Below, piece after piece: positions 9,265 to 18,710 of a stretch of DNA of 64,000 bases. The notes beneath the pieces are model-generated. The model was not told where the DNA came from and made no database searches. It saw nothing but the letters and a program-made list of their open reading frames with translations. The first letter of the stretch is position 1. Each line of letters begins with the position of its first letter. The translations under genes were made by a program, and so were the position numbers. Origin of the DNA: Peptoniphilus vaginalis (GTDB lineage: Bacteria > Bacillota > Clostridia > Tissierellales > Peptoniphilaceae); the NCBI RefSeq assembly GCF_900176605.1, contig NZ_FXLP01000003.1, positions 85,497 to 149,496 on the forward strand. The letters are read 5' to 3'.

Positions 9265-10158
9265 TTACTCCTCTATTAAAAGTGTTTCTAGAACTTGTTC
9301 TTGTTTAAATCCATCAATTTGCATGTAGTAAGCTGCTGAATCAACAAGAGCTTGTAGTGGAAGAAGTCCAATAAGTTCTGTGTTAACAACAGTTACTCCA
9401 TATCTCTTAGCTTCTGATTTTACCATTTCAAGAGCTTGGTAAATTGCAGTCTTTTCATAATTTACAAGGTTCATTGATACTTGTGTTAGACCCTTTTCTT
9501 CTAGTTCAAGACCAATAGCCTTACAGAATCTAAGTCCTCCACCAATGTGACGAACTGTTTTTGCAATTTTATCAGCAATAGCTAAGTCCTTTGTGTTTAA
9601 GTTTACGTTAAATGCAACTAGGTGGAATCTTGCAGCAACAGCTGTAGCTCCAGATTTAACATTCATTTCTTGTGGACCGTAGTCAGGTTTCCATTCAGGT
9701 TTTTTGATTTTGTCGAAGAATCCTTCGTATTGTCCCTTTCTAACCTTAGCAAGGTTCTTTCTGTCTGGGCTTGTTGCAGCATCTTCATATAGGTAAACAG
9801 GAATTCCCATTTCTCCTATAGCCTTACCAACCTTGTTTGCATATTCAACACATTCTTCAGTTGTACATTCAGTTACTGGAACGAAAGGTATAACATCAAC
9901 TGCACCCATTCTTGGGTGAGCACCTTCGTGCTTAGACATATCGATGATTTCAGTTGCAACCTTTACAGATTCAAGAACTGCAGCGATGACAGCTTCTGGT
10001 TCACCAATTACTTCAACAACAAGTCTGTTGTGGTCAGCATCTGGTTGGTAGTCGATTAGCTTTACATTTTCCTTTGCCCTAAAACATTCTGTGATTTTTT
10101 CAACTTTTCCAAGATCTCTACCTTCAGAATAGTTAGGAATACACATTACTCTTTTCAA
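9265..10158 (-). CDS. ftcD: Glutamate formimidoyltransferase (stand-alone FTCD N-domain)
   Basis: 297 aa, matching the transferase half of mammalian FTCD; the cyclodeaminase half is the separate fchA. It starts MKRVMCIPNYSEGRD, the family's usual N-terminus, and carries the substrate-loop histidines of HEGAHPRMGAVDVIPFVP (about 88-105). Transfers the formimino group of N-formimino-L-glutamate to THF, releasing glutamate. It lies between hutH (81 bp away) and fhs (9 bp). Identified from family pattern plus the complete pathway context. Confidence 0.94.
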   Translation of the reverse strand: MKRVMCIPNYSEGRDLGKVEKITECFRAKENVKLIDYQPDADHNRLVVEVIGEPEAVIAAVLESVKVATEIIDMSKHEGAHPRMGAVDVIPFVPVTECTTEECVEYANKVGKAIGEMGIPVYLYEDAATSPDRKNLAKVRKGQYEGFFDKIKKPEWKPDYGPQEMNVKSGATAVAARFHLVAFNVNLNTKDLAIADKIAKTVRHIGGGLRFCKAIGLELEEKGLTQVSMNLVNYEKTAIYQALEMVKSEAKRYGVTVVNTELIGLLPLQALVDSAAYYMQIDGFKQEQVLETLLIEE

Positions 10159-10239
10159 TTAATTTTCCTCCTATTTATTTGAATTATTTAATACTTTTTC
10201 GCTTACTTCTATATTATAGGTTAATTATCTTACTATTTA

Positions 10240-11778
10240 TTAAAATTTTACTACCTTTTCAACTTCTTCAAGAAGTTTGCCAGTGTTAATAAGTTCTTGA
10301 GCTTTTTCAAGTTCTTCGTAGATTTCAACAGACTTATCATCTTCGATAAATGCAACTTGTTTTCTTATTACATCGTGAGCAACTTTTGTTCCCTTACCAA
10401 GTTGATATTTGTTGTCTTCCATTTCCATTCTGAAGTCAAGTGCTTGAGCAGCTATCATAAGTTCAGTAGTTAGAATTCTAGCTGTATTCTTAACAACTTC
10501 TCTAGCTTTTCTTGATGCCCAGTTACCCATAGAAACGAAATCTTCTTGGTTTTCACAAGATGTTATTGAGTCAACACTTGCTGGGTGAGATAAAGTTTTG
10601 TTTTCTGATGCTAAAGCAGCTGCTGCATATTGAGTGATCATAAAACCAGAGTTTAGACCAGGGTGTTTTACTAAGAATGAAGGCATTCCAGAAAGTGTAG
10701 TGTTAACCATTCTTTCAATTCTTCTTTCAGAAACATTACCTAGTTCAGAAACTGCAATTGCTAAGAAGTCAAGTGGTTGTGCCATAAGTTCTCCGTGGAA
10801 GTTACCACCAGAAATTACCTTGCCATCGTGAGTGATGATTGGGTTATCAGTTGCAGAGTTAAGTTCGATTTCAACTTTTTCTTTAACATATTCAAGAGTG
10901 TCTTTAGAAGCACCGTGAATTTGTGGCATACATCTAAATGTATAAGCATCTTGTACTCTAAGTTCAGCTGTGTGAGTGATATAAGTTGAACCTTCAAGAA
11001 TATTTCTTAAGTTTTCAGCAGTCTTAAGTGATCCGGCGTGTGGTCTAATTGTGTGAAGTTCTTCCCAGAATGCATCAATGATTCCTCTAGCAGATTCACA
11101 AGACATAGCTCCTGCTATATCAGCAATCTTAGAAAGTTTAAGTGCATCGTAAGTTGCAAGTGCTCCAGTTGCTGTAAGAACTGTTGTACCATTAATAAGT
11201 GCAAGACCTTCTTTAGCTGCAAGTGCGATTGGTTTTAAGCCAGCTTTTTCCATAGCAACCTTACCTGGAAGAAGTTCACCTTCATAATAAGCTTTTCCTA
11301 GTCCAAGCATTGGAAGAACCATGTGTGCAAGTGGTGCTAAGTCACCAGAAGCTCCAAGAGATCCCTTTTCTGGAATAAATGGAACTACGTTTCTGTTTAA
11401 CATTTCAAGAAGTAATTCAATAGTAGAAAGTCTGATACCAGAAACACCCTTTAGAAGTGAGTTGATTCTAATAAGCATAACTCCTCTTACTTCATCTTCA
11501 GGAAGTGGGTTGCCAAATCCAGAAGCGTGAGTTCTAATAATGTTTTCTTGAAGTTGAGCTGAATCTTCTTTAGAGATACTTACTCTTGATAGAGAACCAA
11601 AACCAGTGTTGATTCCATAAACAACTCTTTCTTCTTCTACGATTTCTTCAACATATTTTCTTGATTTGTTTACATCAGCGATAGCCTTTTCATCAATTTC
11701 TACCTTAACGTGGTCTCTACATACGGCTACTAATTGTTCAAGATCAAGATCGTTGCCTGTTAATACTACTTTGTTCAT
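10240..11778 (-). CDS. hutH: Histidine ammonia-lyase
   Basis: 512 aa. The Ala-Ser-Gly triad that cyclises into the MIO prosthetic group is at residues 143-145 (GSLGASGDLAPLAHM), with the catalytic YGINTGFGSLS stretch at about 54-64. Deaminates histidine to urocanate, the first step of the pathway. First gene of hutH-ftcD-fhs-fchA-glmL, preceded by a strong promoter and a 5' leader of about 144 nt. The gene uses codons typical of highly expressed genes here (many ending in T/A after G or C), in line with a main catabolic role. Confidence 0.96.
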   Translation of the reverse strand: MNKVVLTGNDLDLEQLVAVCRDHVKVEIDEKAIADVNKSRKYVEEIVEEERVVYGINTGFGSLSRVSISKEDSAQLQENIIRTHASGFGNPLPEDEVRGVMLIRINSLLKGVSGIRLSTIELLLEMLNRNVVPFIPEKGSLGASGDLAPLAHMVLPMLGLGKAYYEGELLPGKVAMEKAGLKPIALAAKEGLALINGTTVLTATGALATYDALKLSKIADIAGAMSCESARGIIDAFWEELHTIRPHAGSLKTAENLRNILEGSTYITHTAELRVQDAYTFRCMPQIHGASKDTLEYVKEKVEIELNSATDNPIITHDGKVISGGNFHGELMAQPLDFLAIAVSELGNVSERRIERMVNTTLSGMPSFLVKHPGLNSGFMITQYAAAALASENKTLSHPASVDSITSCENQEDFVSMGNWASRKAREVVKNTARILTTELMIAAQALDFRMEMEDNKYQLGKGTKVAHDVIRKQVAFIEDDKSVEIYEELEKAQELINTGKLLEEVEKVVKF

Positions 11779-11925
11779 AATTGTACTCCCTTTCTTTTAA
11801 TACATTACATCTTACTTACTAATTCAAAAGAAAATATTAAAGATGAAATATTAAGTCATCTTTTGAAAAGTAGTTGCCAAAATTTCTACACTTGCTTAGA
11901 AAATTCCTTGCAAATGTTTTCTAAG
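11779..11925 (-). promoter_or_regulatory. Structured leader / operator of hutH
   Basis: Two inverted repeats lie here on the minus strand. CTTAGAAAA ... TTTTCTAAG (arms 11925-11917 and 11903-11895) covers the predicted start site and could be an operator or an RNA hairpin. AAAGATGA ... TCATCTTT (about 11860-11836) lies further downstream, followed by an AT-rich run. No known riboswitch class is evident. The remainder of the 11958-12184 gap is AT-rich without a gene. Confidence 0.4.
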
Positions 11926-11928
11926 TAG

Positions 11929-11957
11929 ATTTTATTCTAAACATAAATTATTGTCAA
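11929..11957 (-). promoter_or_regulatory. Sigma-A-type promoter of the hutH operon
   Basis: Minus strand: TTGACA (11957-11952), exactly 17 bp, then TAAAAT (11934-11929). Predicted transcription start near 11922, giving a leader of about 144 nt before hutH. Confidence 0.8.
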
Positions 11958-12184
11958 TAATTTTCATAAAAATTAAACTCAATTTGCTAAAAAAGTACAA
12001 TGTTTTAATACGTTTTCTTGATAGTCTGTTTCTTCGATTGTACGCTATAATGTATGCTATTACCTTTTTCCTCGGAAAAATTTCTTAATATTATTTATTT
12101 TTTCTCAATAACTTAAATAAAATATGTTATTAGTTTTAATCTATATTTAAATGCATATTAGTAAAAGGCAAAATAAAGTTTACA

Positions 12185-12210
12185 TAAAAAATGACTTAGT
12201 CGCCTAAGTC
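12185..12210 (-). terminator. Terminator of the small two-TM protein gene
   Basis: Minus strand GACTTAG-GCGA-CTAAGTC (12210-12193), then a T-run. Confidence 0.8.
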
Positions 12211-12221
12211 GTAAATTCATC

Positions 12222-12548
12222 TTAATCCTTCTTTATTAGTCCATAAATAATAAGCCCTATAGAAAGTATAAAGGCAATTATTATTGTAATGTCATCCTTA
12301 TCAAAGAGCCTGATGTGTTTTATTTCTGCAATTTCATAGCCAAGACTCTCTTCCATTTGTTTCTTCTCATCACTAGTCACTTCTAAAATTTCAAAATTTT
12401 TATTGTCCTGGTCTTCATCTAACTTCACTTCTTGCTTAGATACCTTCCCACCTTCACTGTAGGATTTGTAGGCAGTCCTTTCAAGGAAGGCGAGAGTTAA
12501 AAAAATAAGAGCGAAAAGAATAATTAAATTTTTCATTAAACACTTCAT
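12222..12548 (-). CDS. Small two-TM protein of unknown function
   Basis: 108 aa from the ATG at 12548, which sits 8 bp after AAGGAG; a GTG at 12557 is too close to that site. One N-terminal hydrophobic helix (about residues 3-20), a charged, probably extracytoplasmic middle of about 60 residues, and a second helix near the C-terminus (ITIIIAFILSIGLIIYGLI). No family recognised. It has its own terminator and is transcribed alone, next to but not within the amino acid transporter operon. Confidence 0.6.
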   Translation of the reverse strand: MKCLMKNLIILFALIFLTLAFLERTAYKSYSEGGKVSKQEVKLDEDQDNKNFEILEVTSDEKKQMEESLGYEIAEIKHIRLFDKDDITIIIAFILSIGLIIYGLIKKD

Positions 12549-12611
12549 CGCACTCACTCCTTAAAAAAATTATATCATTAAAAATTTATTTTCTACGATA
12601 CAAAACTGCAA

Positions 12612-12640
12612 TAAAAAATGACCTAGCCTTAACTAAGTCA
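12612..12640 (-). terminator. Terminator of the amino acid ABC transporter operon
   Basis: Minus strand TGACTTAG-TTAAGG-CTAGGTCA (12640-12619), 8-bp stem, then TTTTTTA. Located 25 bp after the ATPase stop. Confidence 0.85.
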
Positions 12641-12664
12641 TTTGATTTAAATTTTTAAAAGTTA

Positions 12665-13387
12665 TTAAAGAACTTTTCCTAAGAAGTCTTTAGTCCTATC
12701 GTTTTGTGGATTGCCAAAAATTTCTTCTGGGCTGCCTTCTTCTACGACGTTGCCGCCGTCCATAAAGATAATTCTGTCACCCACTTCTCTTGCAAAGCCC
12801 ATCTCGTGAGTAACAACTACCATGGTCATACCTTCCCTAGCGAGGTCCTTCATTATGTCAAGAACTTCGCCAACCATTTCTGGGTCAAGGGCTGATGTTG
12901 GTTCATCAAATAGCATTACCTTTGGATTCATTGCAAGGGCCCTTGCAATTGCAATTCTTTGTTTTTGTCCACCTGATAAGGACTTTGGAAAGGCCTCTGC
13001 CTTGTCAGGAAGTCCAACTCTTGCTAGTAAGTCTCTTGCCTTTTTTTCTGCTTCAGATTTTTCAAGCTTCCTAACGAGTGTAGGTGCAAGTGTAATGTTG
13101 TCAATAACATTTAAATTGTTGAAGAGGTTAAAGGATTGAAATACCATTCCCATTTCTTCACGAATCTTATTTATATCAACATTCTTTGAAGTTATCTCTT
13201 CATCGTCTACAAAAATTTTGCCACCTGTTGGCTCTTCCAAAAGATTTAAGCATCTTAAAAAAGTTGACTTACCTGAACCTGATGGTCCAATGACAACAAC
13301 TACTTCTCCATCTTTTATCTCTTGGTTTATTCCCTTTAGGACCTCAAGTTCTCCAAAGGATTTTGTAAGATTTTCTACCTTAATCAT
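12665..13387 (-). CDS. Polar amino acid ABC transporter, ATP-binding subunit
   Basis: 240 aa from ATG 13387 (GGAG 8 bp upstream; an in-frame TTG two codons earlier is less likely). Complete ABC set: Walker [16 protein letters not shown], signature [15 protein letters not shown], Walker [15 protein letters not shown] and a [15 protein letters not shown] switch histidine. Its closest style is GlnQ/ArtM/HisP of the PAAT family. The start overlaps the permease gene by 8 bp. The substrate (glutamine, arginine, cystine or histidine) cannot be fixed from sequence alone. Confidence 0.92.
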   Translation of the reverse strand: MIKVENLTKSFGELEVLKGINQEIKDGEVVVVIGPSGSGKSTFLRCLNLLEEPTGGKIFVDDEEITSKNVDINKIREEMGMVFQSFNLFNNLNVIDNITLAPTLVRKLEKSEAEKKARDLLARVGLPDKAEAFPKSLSGGQKQRIAIARALAMNPKVMLFDEPTSALDPEMVGEVLDIMKDLAREGMTMVVVTHEMGFAREVGDRIIFMDGGNVVEEGSPEEIFGNPQNDRTKDFLGKVL

Positions 13388-14054
13388 TTGCAAGTCTCCT
13401 TTCTAGAAGTCCCAAAGCCTTTGAAAGGCTAAAGGTCATTATAAAATAAATTACAGCTACAAATACGAAGGGTTTTACTAATTGATAAGTACCTGAAGAA
13501 ATAGTTTTGCCTGCGTACATTAATTCTCCAACCCCTACTGTATAAGTTATAGATGATTCCTTAATAAGTGTAATAAATTCATTTACTAGGGCTGGTAAAA
13601 TATTCTTTATTGCTTGTGGCATAATAATCTTCATCATCGCTTGCTTTTTGTTAAGTCCAAGAGATCTTGCAGCTTCCATTTGTCCAGGATCAACTGAAGA
13701 TATACCCGACCTTATTATTTCAGCAACATAGGCTGCTGAGTTTAAAGAAATTGAAAGTGCACACAAGAACATTGGTGCAGTCAAAAGTGTAAATTGTTCT
13801 GGAATAATTTTCTTTAGTCCAAAGTAAACTATCATTATTTGTACAAGCATTGGGGTTCCCCTTACAATTTCGATGTAGATGCTTGACAAGATATTTAAAA
13901 TTTTCATTTTCGATGTTTTCATTAGAGCAAGAATTACGCCAAGGGTAAAACCTAGAAGGACACCAATTATCGAAAGTTCAATAGTTGTTATGGCCCCATT
14001 TAAGTAAGTTGGCAGGTATCTCTCAATGAAAACAAATTGATTCATAATTCCCAT
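13380..14054 (-). CDS. Polar amino acid ABC transporter permease
   Basis: 224 aa with about five membrane helices. The inner-membrane coupling motif [20 protein letters not shown] (about 132-151) docks to the ATPase, and the PAAT-family feature [14 protein letters not shown] is present at about 60-73. The start has AAGGGG 5 bp upstream. Lies between the binding protein and the ATPase; a hairpin terminator between it and the binding-protein gene should lower its expression relative to the binding protein. Confidence 0.92.
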   Translation of the reverse strand: MGIMNQFVFIERYLPTYLNGAITTIELSIIGVLLGFTLGVILALMKTSKMKILNILSSIYIEIVRGTPMLVQIMIVYFGLKKIIPEQFTLLTAPMFLCALSISLNSAAYVAEIIRSGISSVDPGQMEAARSLGLNKKQAMMKIIMPQAIKNILPALVNEFITLIKESSITYTVGVGELMYAGKTISSGTYQLVKPFVFVAVIYFIMTFSLSKALGLLERRLAND

Positions 14055-14082
14055 AATTTCCCCTTATTTTTTAAAAGTTTAT

Positions 14083-14115
14083 AAAATAAAAATTCCCCAC
14101 ATTTAATGTAGGGAA
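14083..14115 (-). terminator. Intercistronic attenuating terminator
   Basis: Minus strand TTCCCTACAT-TAA-ATGTGGGGAA (14115-14093), 10-bp stem, then TTTTTATTTT. It lies between the binding protein and its permease, the usual way of making more binding protein than transporter. Confidence 0.85.
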
Positions 14116-14122
14116 TATTTAA

Positions 14123-14977
14123 TTATTTCATTGCCTCTTTGTTAGATAATTCAATATACTCATCAAACCATTTTTCTATTTGGCCTGAATCTTTTAATCC
14201 TTTAACAACTTCATTAACAGCTCCTGTTAAGTCGTCGTTACCCTTTTTAATTGCTACTGCAAAGCCACTTTCATCTGGAATTCCTAAGCCATCTATAATA
14301 ACAAGTCCATCTGTTATTGATGCAAATTGTTTTGCTGGAAGTTCTGATAAGAAAGCTGCGTCAATAGACTTGTTCTTTAATTGTTCAATGATCACATTGT
14401 TAAGATCAAATCCCTTGCACTTATCTCCAAACTTTTCAGTTGCAAATTTTTGTTGAAGTGAACCAAGTTGTGTACCAATAGTTTTTCCTTTAAGGTCATC
14501 AAAAGTTTTATACTTGTCTTTATTTTCTTCAGTTACAAGTAAAACTTGTTTTCCCTTTGAATATTCTTCAGAGAAGTCAACTTGTTTCTTTCTTTCTTCG
14601 TCAGCACCCATTCCTGCAAGAACCATATCAACGTCGCCTGAATTTAGTGAAGCAAGAAGTCCTTCGAAAGCCATGTTCTTAACTTCAAGTTCAACTCCAA
14701 GTGAATCTGCAATTGATTTTGCAATTGCAAGGTCAACACCTGTAAATTCTTCCTTACCAGATTGGAAGGATGTCCATTCCATTGGTGGGAAGTCTGCTGA
14801 AGTTCCAAGAACTATTTTTCCCTTCTTCTTAATAGCATCAATTGTTGGACCAGTAGTTTTTATTTCAAACTTAACTGCTTCCTTAGCTTCTTCCTTTGCG
14901 TCCTCTTTTTTTCCACACCCAAATAATAAAAGGGCCGTCATTGCAACAAGTGCAATACTAAAAATTTTCTTTTTCAT
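14123..14977 (-). CDS. Amino acid ABC transporter substrate-binding lipoprotein
   Basis: 284 aa. Signal peptide with a lipobox (LLLFGCGKK; lipidated Cys at about 21), so anchored to the outer face of the membrane. SBP family 3 body: KIVLGTSADFPPMEW and VDMVLAGMGADEERKKQVDFSEEY are typical ligand-site regions of PAAT binding proteins. First gene of the three-gene transporter operon. The ligand is probably a polar amino acid; no further specificity can be claimed. Confidence 0.93.
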   Translation of the reverse strand: MKKKIFSIALVAMTALLLFGCGKKEDAKEEAKEAVKFEIKTTGPTIDAIKKKGKIVLGTSADFPPMEWTSFQSGKEEFTGVDLAIAKSIADSLGVELEVKNMAFEGLLASLNSGDVDMVLAGMGADEERKKQVDFSEEYSKGKQVLLVTEENKDKYKTFDDLKGKTIGTQLGSLQQKFATEKFGDKCKGFDLNNVIIEQLKNKSIDAAFLSELPAKQFASITDGLVIIDGLGIPDESGFAVAIKKGNDDLTGAVNEVVKGLKDSGQIEKWFDEYIELSNKEAMK

Positions 14978-15007
14978 AATTTCCTCCCGTTTTAATTTAA
15001 AATAGCC

Positions 15008-15037
15008 TTCTTAAAGCTTTCGCTTCAATTTTAAGAA
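15008..15037 (-). terminator. Hairpin between the L,D-transpeptidase and the ABC transporter operon
   Basis: Minus strand arms TTCTTAAA ... TTAAGAA (15037 to 15008) with an inner AGC-GAAA-GCT tetraloop stem, followed by GGCTATTTTAAATT. The T-run is imperfect. It could end the ldt operon or be a leader element of the binding-protein gene. Confidence 0.4.
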
Positions 15038-15091
15038 ACATTATAACTCAAAGGCTTATGATTTTCAATGACTTAAATCTACTTTATTAAC

Positions 15092-15880
15092 TTAAAATTC
15101 TAGTAGATCACCTGCTGGAACTTTTTCGATTGGGTTAGTATTTTCTTCTACAGGCTTTTGCTTTTCTACTGGCTTCGCCTCTGCCTTCTTAGGTCTTGAG
15201 AATTGGTAAACTCCCCAAGATTCTAATTCTGCATCTGTCCCCAACCAAACTGGTGCTCCAACCCTCATCTGTGGAAAAACTTCATTTTCTATATCGTAGT
15301 TAAACATCCTTACGCAACCATTGGAATAGTAGCCACCAATTTGAAGAGGTTTTATGTTGCCATGAATTCCATAACCACTTTCCCCTGGTATGCTTAGACC
15401 CATCCATCTTTCTCCAAGAGGGTTCTTTGGATCATTTGATGCAGCCGGAGTGTACTTACCTCCCATTCCGCCCCAGGCAGGATTCTTGTGCATATTGTGA
15501 ATTTTTGCCTTTGCTGATGGAGTTGGAGTTGAATTTGTTCCAAGAGTTACAGGGAACTTTCCAATAGCTTGCCCTCCCTTGTAAAGAGTAAGTGTCCTCC
15601 TAGACTTGTTAACCACGATCCAAGTCCCACTTGTTGGTGGATTAGTTACCATGTCATAAACTTCATAATTTTCTGTATAAAGAGCCTGTTTTGTCTTAGC
15701 GTTCATTCCACCAGTTACAGGAAGGTTCATCCTTGCCTGCCACTTCTTTAGAGAATGGGTCCTCTCATTGCCAGACTTGTTCATAAAGTCATTTGGTCTC
15801 ACAAATCTCTTTGCTGAAACAAAACTTGGCAAAAGACTTGCCGCCAATACAAGAACGACCATTTTTTTAATCCTTTTCAA
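15092..15880 (-). CDS. Exported L,D-transpeptidase (YkuD) with peptidoglycan-binding domain
   Basis: 262 aa. Signal peptide ending near FVSA-KR (about residue 23); a short peptidoglycan-binding domain at about 40-70 (KKWQARMNLPVTGGMNAKTKQAL); YkuD domain at about 85-220 with the catalytic motif HGN...SNGCVRM (Cys in GCVR). The proline/lysine/glutamate-rich C-terminal tail is low complexity. It forms 3-3 cross-links or anchors proteins in the cell wall, outside the membrane. It starts 2 bp after uvrA ends, an unusual partnership for a wall enzyme. Confidence 0.9.
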   Translation of the reverse strand: MKRIKKMVVLVLAASLLPSFVSAKRFVRPNDFMNKSGNERTHSLKKWQARMNLPVTGGMNAKTKQALYTENYEVYDMVTNPPTSGTWIVVNKSRRTLTLYKGGQAIGKFPVTLGTNSTPTPSAKAKIHNMHKNPAWGGMGGKYTPAASNDPKNPLGERWMGLSIPGESGYGIHGNIKPLQIGGYYSNGCVRMFNYDIENEVFPQMRVGAPVWLGTDAELESWGVYQFSRPKKAEAKPVEKQKPVEENTNPIEKVPAGDLLEF

Positions 15881-15881
15881 A

Positions 15882-18698
15882 TTAATCCTCCAATTTATTC
15901 TTCAAGAATTCTCCTGTATAAGAATTCTTACACTTAATAATTTCTTCTGGTCTTCCAGCGAAGATAACTTGACCTCCACCTTCTCCACCTTCTGGTCCAA
16001 GGTCTATAATGTGATCTGCACACTTTATAACATCAAGATTGTGTTCAATTGTTATAACTGTGTTACCCCTATCCACAAGTTCTTCCAAGACCTTGATTAA
16101 TTTATTTACATCTTCTGAATGAAGACCAGTTGTTGGCTCGTCCAAGATGTATAGAGTTCTTCCCGTTGCCCTCTTAGATAATTCTGTTGCAAGCTTTATT
16201 CTTTGGGCCTCACCACCTGATAGGAGTGTAGAAGACTGACCTAGTTTTATATAAGAAAGTCCAACGTCTCTTAGGGTTTCAAGTTTTCTCAAAACTCTCT
16301 CATGATTTTTGAAGAAGTCAATTGCCTCTTCCACTGTCATGTCTAAGACTTCATAAATATTTTTTCCCTTGTATTTTACTTCAAGAGTTTCACGGTTGTA
16401 TCTCTTTCCATGACAAACTTCGCAAGGAACATAAACGTCAGACAAGAAGTGCATCTCAACTTTTAAAATTCCATCACCCTTGCAGGCCTCACATCTTCCT
16501 CCCTTGACGTTAAAAGAAAATCTTCCCTTCTTGTAGCCACGCATCTTTGCCTCGTTGGTATTGGCGAAGACATCTCTTATTATATCAAAGGCACCTGTAT
16601 AAGTGGCAGGGTTTGACCTTGGCGTTCTACCAATTGGTGATTGGTCGATGTCAACAATCTTGTCAATATTATCAAGCCCTTCAATAGACTTGTGCTTGCC
16701 AGGTTTTATCCTAGACTTATTTATCTTTTGGGCAAGGCTCTTGTAGAGAATTTCATTTACAAGAGAAGACTTGCCTGATCCAGAAACTCCTGTCACGCAG
16801 ACAAACTGTCCCAGTGGGAATTCAACATCAATATTTTTTAAGTTGTTTTCCTCCGCACCTATTACCTTGATAGACTTGCCTGTGTATGCCCTTCTTTCCT
16901 TGGGAACTTCAATTTTCTTTCTCCCACTTAGGTAGGCACCAGTTATGGACTCTTGAACTTCCATAATTTCTTCGGCAGTTCCTTGGGCAACAATCCTTCC
17001 ACCATTAACTCCTGCAAGGGGTCCAATGTCTACAATTTCATCTGCAGCAAACATAGTGTCCTCATCATGCTCAACAACGATTAAGGTGTTGCCAATATCT
17101 GTTAAATTTCTAAGGGACTCAAGAAGTTTTGCGTTGTCCCTTTGGTGAAGTCCAATACTTGGTTCATCAAGTACATAGATTACCCCAACAAGTTTGGACC
17201 CAATTTGAGTTGCTAACCTTATTCTTTGGGCCTCGCCACCAGAAAGTGTCCCCGCCATCCTTGATAGGGATAAATATTCAAGACCGACGTTAACCAAGAA
17301 TTCTAGCCTGGACTTGATTTCCTTTAAAAGTTCTTCAGCAATTATCATTTCATTTTTTGTAAACTCTAAATTTTCAAAAAACTCGAGAGACTTGTCTATG
17401 GATAATTCTGTTAGCTCATAGATATTTAGGCCTCCAACTCTTATTGCAAGAGATGAATCTTTTAATCTTGTTCCATGGCACTTAGGGCAGGGGACTTCTT
17501 CCATAAACTCGTCAATTTTATCTAACATCCTGTCAGAGCTTGATTCAGTGTACCTTCTCTTTAGATTTTTTAAGATACCCTCAAAGCCTCCAGAGTATTT
17601 TTTCTCTCCAGAGAAGTAGGAGTTAAAAGAGAAGTTAAGTTTTCCCTTGTAGCCTTCAAAAATTGCTTCCATAAATTCCTTTGGAGCATTTTTTATTGGT
17701 TCCTTAGTAGAAAAATTAAATTTCTTTGCAATTTGTGAAATTATTTCATAATAATATGTTCCCTTAGAGTTAGAGTAGCAGGCAATTGCTCCCTCATCTA
17801 TTGAAAGGTCTTTATTTGGAATAACCAAGTCTCTTGAAACTTCTTTAGAAAATCCAAGTCCCTTACACTCATCACAAGCTCCCATAGGAGAGTTAAAGGA
17901 GAAGGACCTAGGAGTAACTTCTTCTATTATAATGTTGCAGTGGGGGCAGGCAAACTTTGTGGAGAAAATCATATCATCTCCATCGATTACATTTATCTTT
18001 GCTATCCCATCACTTAAGTTTGTTGCAATTTCTAGCGAATCTGCAAGTCTTGATTCGATTTTTTCCTTTATTATTATCCTATCAATGACAATGTCTATGT
18101 CGTGATTTTTATTTTTTTCAAGTTCTATTTCTTCCCCAATATCGTGCATTTCTCCGTCAACTAGAACTCTTAAAAAGCCTTCTTTTTTAATTTTTTCAAA
18201 AACTTTTTTGTGTTGACCCTTTCTGTGTCTAACAACTGGTGAAAGAATTTGAATCCTTGTCCTCTCATCTAGTTTTATTATTTCATCTACCATTTGGTCT
18301 ATAGTATAGGAAGAAATTTCTCTTCCACACTCTGGACAAAAGGCATGACCAACCCTTGCATACAAGAGTCTTAGGTAGTCGTAGATTTCTGTAACTGTCC
18401 CTACTGTTGATCTTGGGTTCTTTGACGTAGTCTTTTGGTCAATGGAAATTGATGGACTCATTCCCTCGATGTAGTCAACTTCCGGCTTGTCCATTTGTCC
18501 CAAGAACTGTCTTGCATAGGAAGATAGGGATTCCACATACCTTCTTTGACCTTCTGCATAAATTGTATCAAAGGCAAGAGATGACTTGCCCGATCCAGAA
18601 AGTCCTGTGAAAACTACAAATTTATTTCTAGGAATTTTAAGGTCAACATTTTTTAGATTGTTGACCCTTGCTCCCTTTACTATTATTTCGTCTTTCAA
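15882..18698 (-). CDS. uvrA: Excinuclease ABC subunit A
   Basis: 938 aa, full length. Two ABC ATPase halves: Walker [19 protein letters not shown] (about 31-48) and [10 protein letters not shown] (about 640-649), with signatures [12 protein letters not shown] and [12 protein letters not shown]. The zinc-finger cysteine pairs (CPHC...CDEC about 253-280 and CEAC...CEVC about 738-765) are intact. Damage-recognition subunit of nucleotide excision repair. Follows uvrB by 12 bp. Confidence 0.98.
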   Translation of the reverse strand: MKDEIIVKGARVNNLKNVDLKIPRNKFVVFTGLSGSGKSSLAFDTIYAEGQRRYVESLSSYARQFLGQMDKPEVDYIEGMSPSISIDQKTTSKNPRSTVGTVTEIYDYLRLLYARVGHAFCPECGREISSYTIDQMVDEIIKLDERTRIQILSPVVRHRKGQHKKVFEKIKKEGFLRVLVDGEMHDIGEEIELEKNKNHDIDIVIDRIIIKEKIESRLADSLEIATNLSDGIAKINVIDGDDMIFSTKFACPHCNIIIEEVTPRSFSFNSPMGACDECKGLGFSKEVSRDLVIPNKDLSIDEGAIACYSNSKGTYYYEIISQIAKKFNFSTKEPIKNAPKEFMEAIFEGYKGKLNFSFNSYFSGEKKYSGGFEGILKNLKRRYTESSSDRMLDKIDEFMEEVPCPKCHGTRLKDSSLAIRVGGLNIYELTELSIDKSLEFFENLEFTKNEMIIAEELLKEIKSRLEFLVNVGLEYLSLSRMAGTLSGGEAQRIRLATQIGSKLVGVIYVLDEPSIGLHQRDNAKLLESLRNLTDIGNTLIVVEHDEDTMFAADEIVDIGPLAGVNGGRIVAQGTAEEIMEVQESITGAYLSGRKKIEVPKERRAYTGKSIKVIGAEENNLKNIDVEFPLGQFVCVTGVSGSGKSSLVNEILYKSLAQKINKSRIKPGKHKSIEGLDNIDKIVDIDQSPIGRTPRSNPATYTGAFDIIRDVFANTNEAKMRGYKKGRFSFNVKGGRCEACKGDGILKVEMHFLSDVYVPCEVCHGKRYNRETLEVKYKGKNIYEVLDMTVEEAIDFFKNHERVLRKLETLRDVGLSYIKLGQSSTLLSGGEAQRIKLATELSKRATGRTLYILDEPTTGLHSEDVNKLIKVLEELVDRGNTVITIEHNLDVIKCADHIIDLGPEGGEGGGQVIFAGRPEEIIKCKNSYTGEFLKNKLED

Positions 18699-18710
18699 TA
18701 TAACACCTCT

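Noticed and set aside
10815..10997. Second minus-strand ORF inside hutH
   Set aside because: Out-of-frame shadow of hutH with no start signals.
12222..12548. Small two-TM protein as part of the ABC transporter
   Set aside because: Separate start signals and terminators on both sides; no transporter-subunit features.
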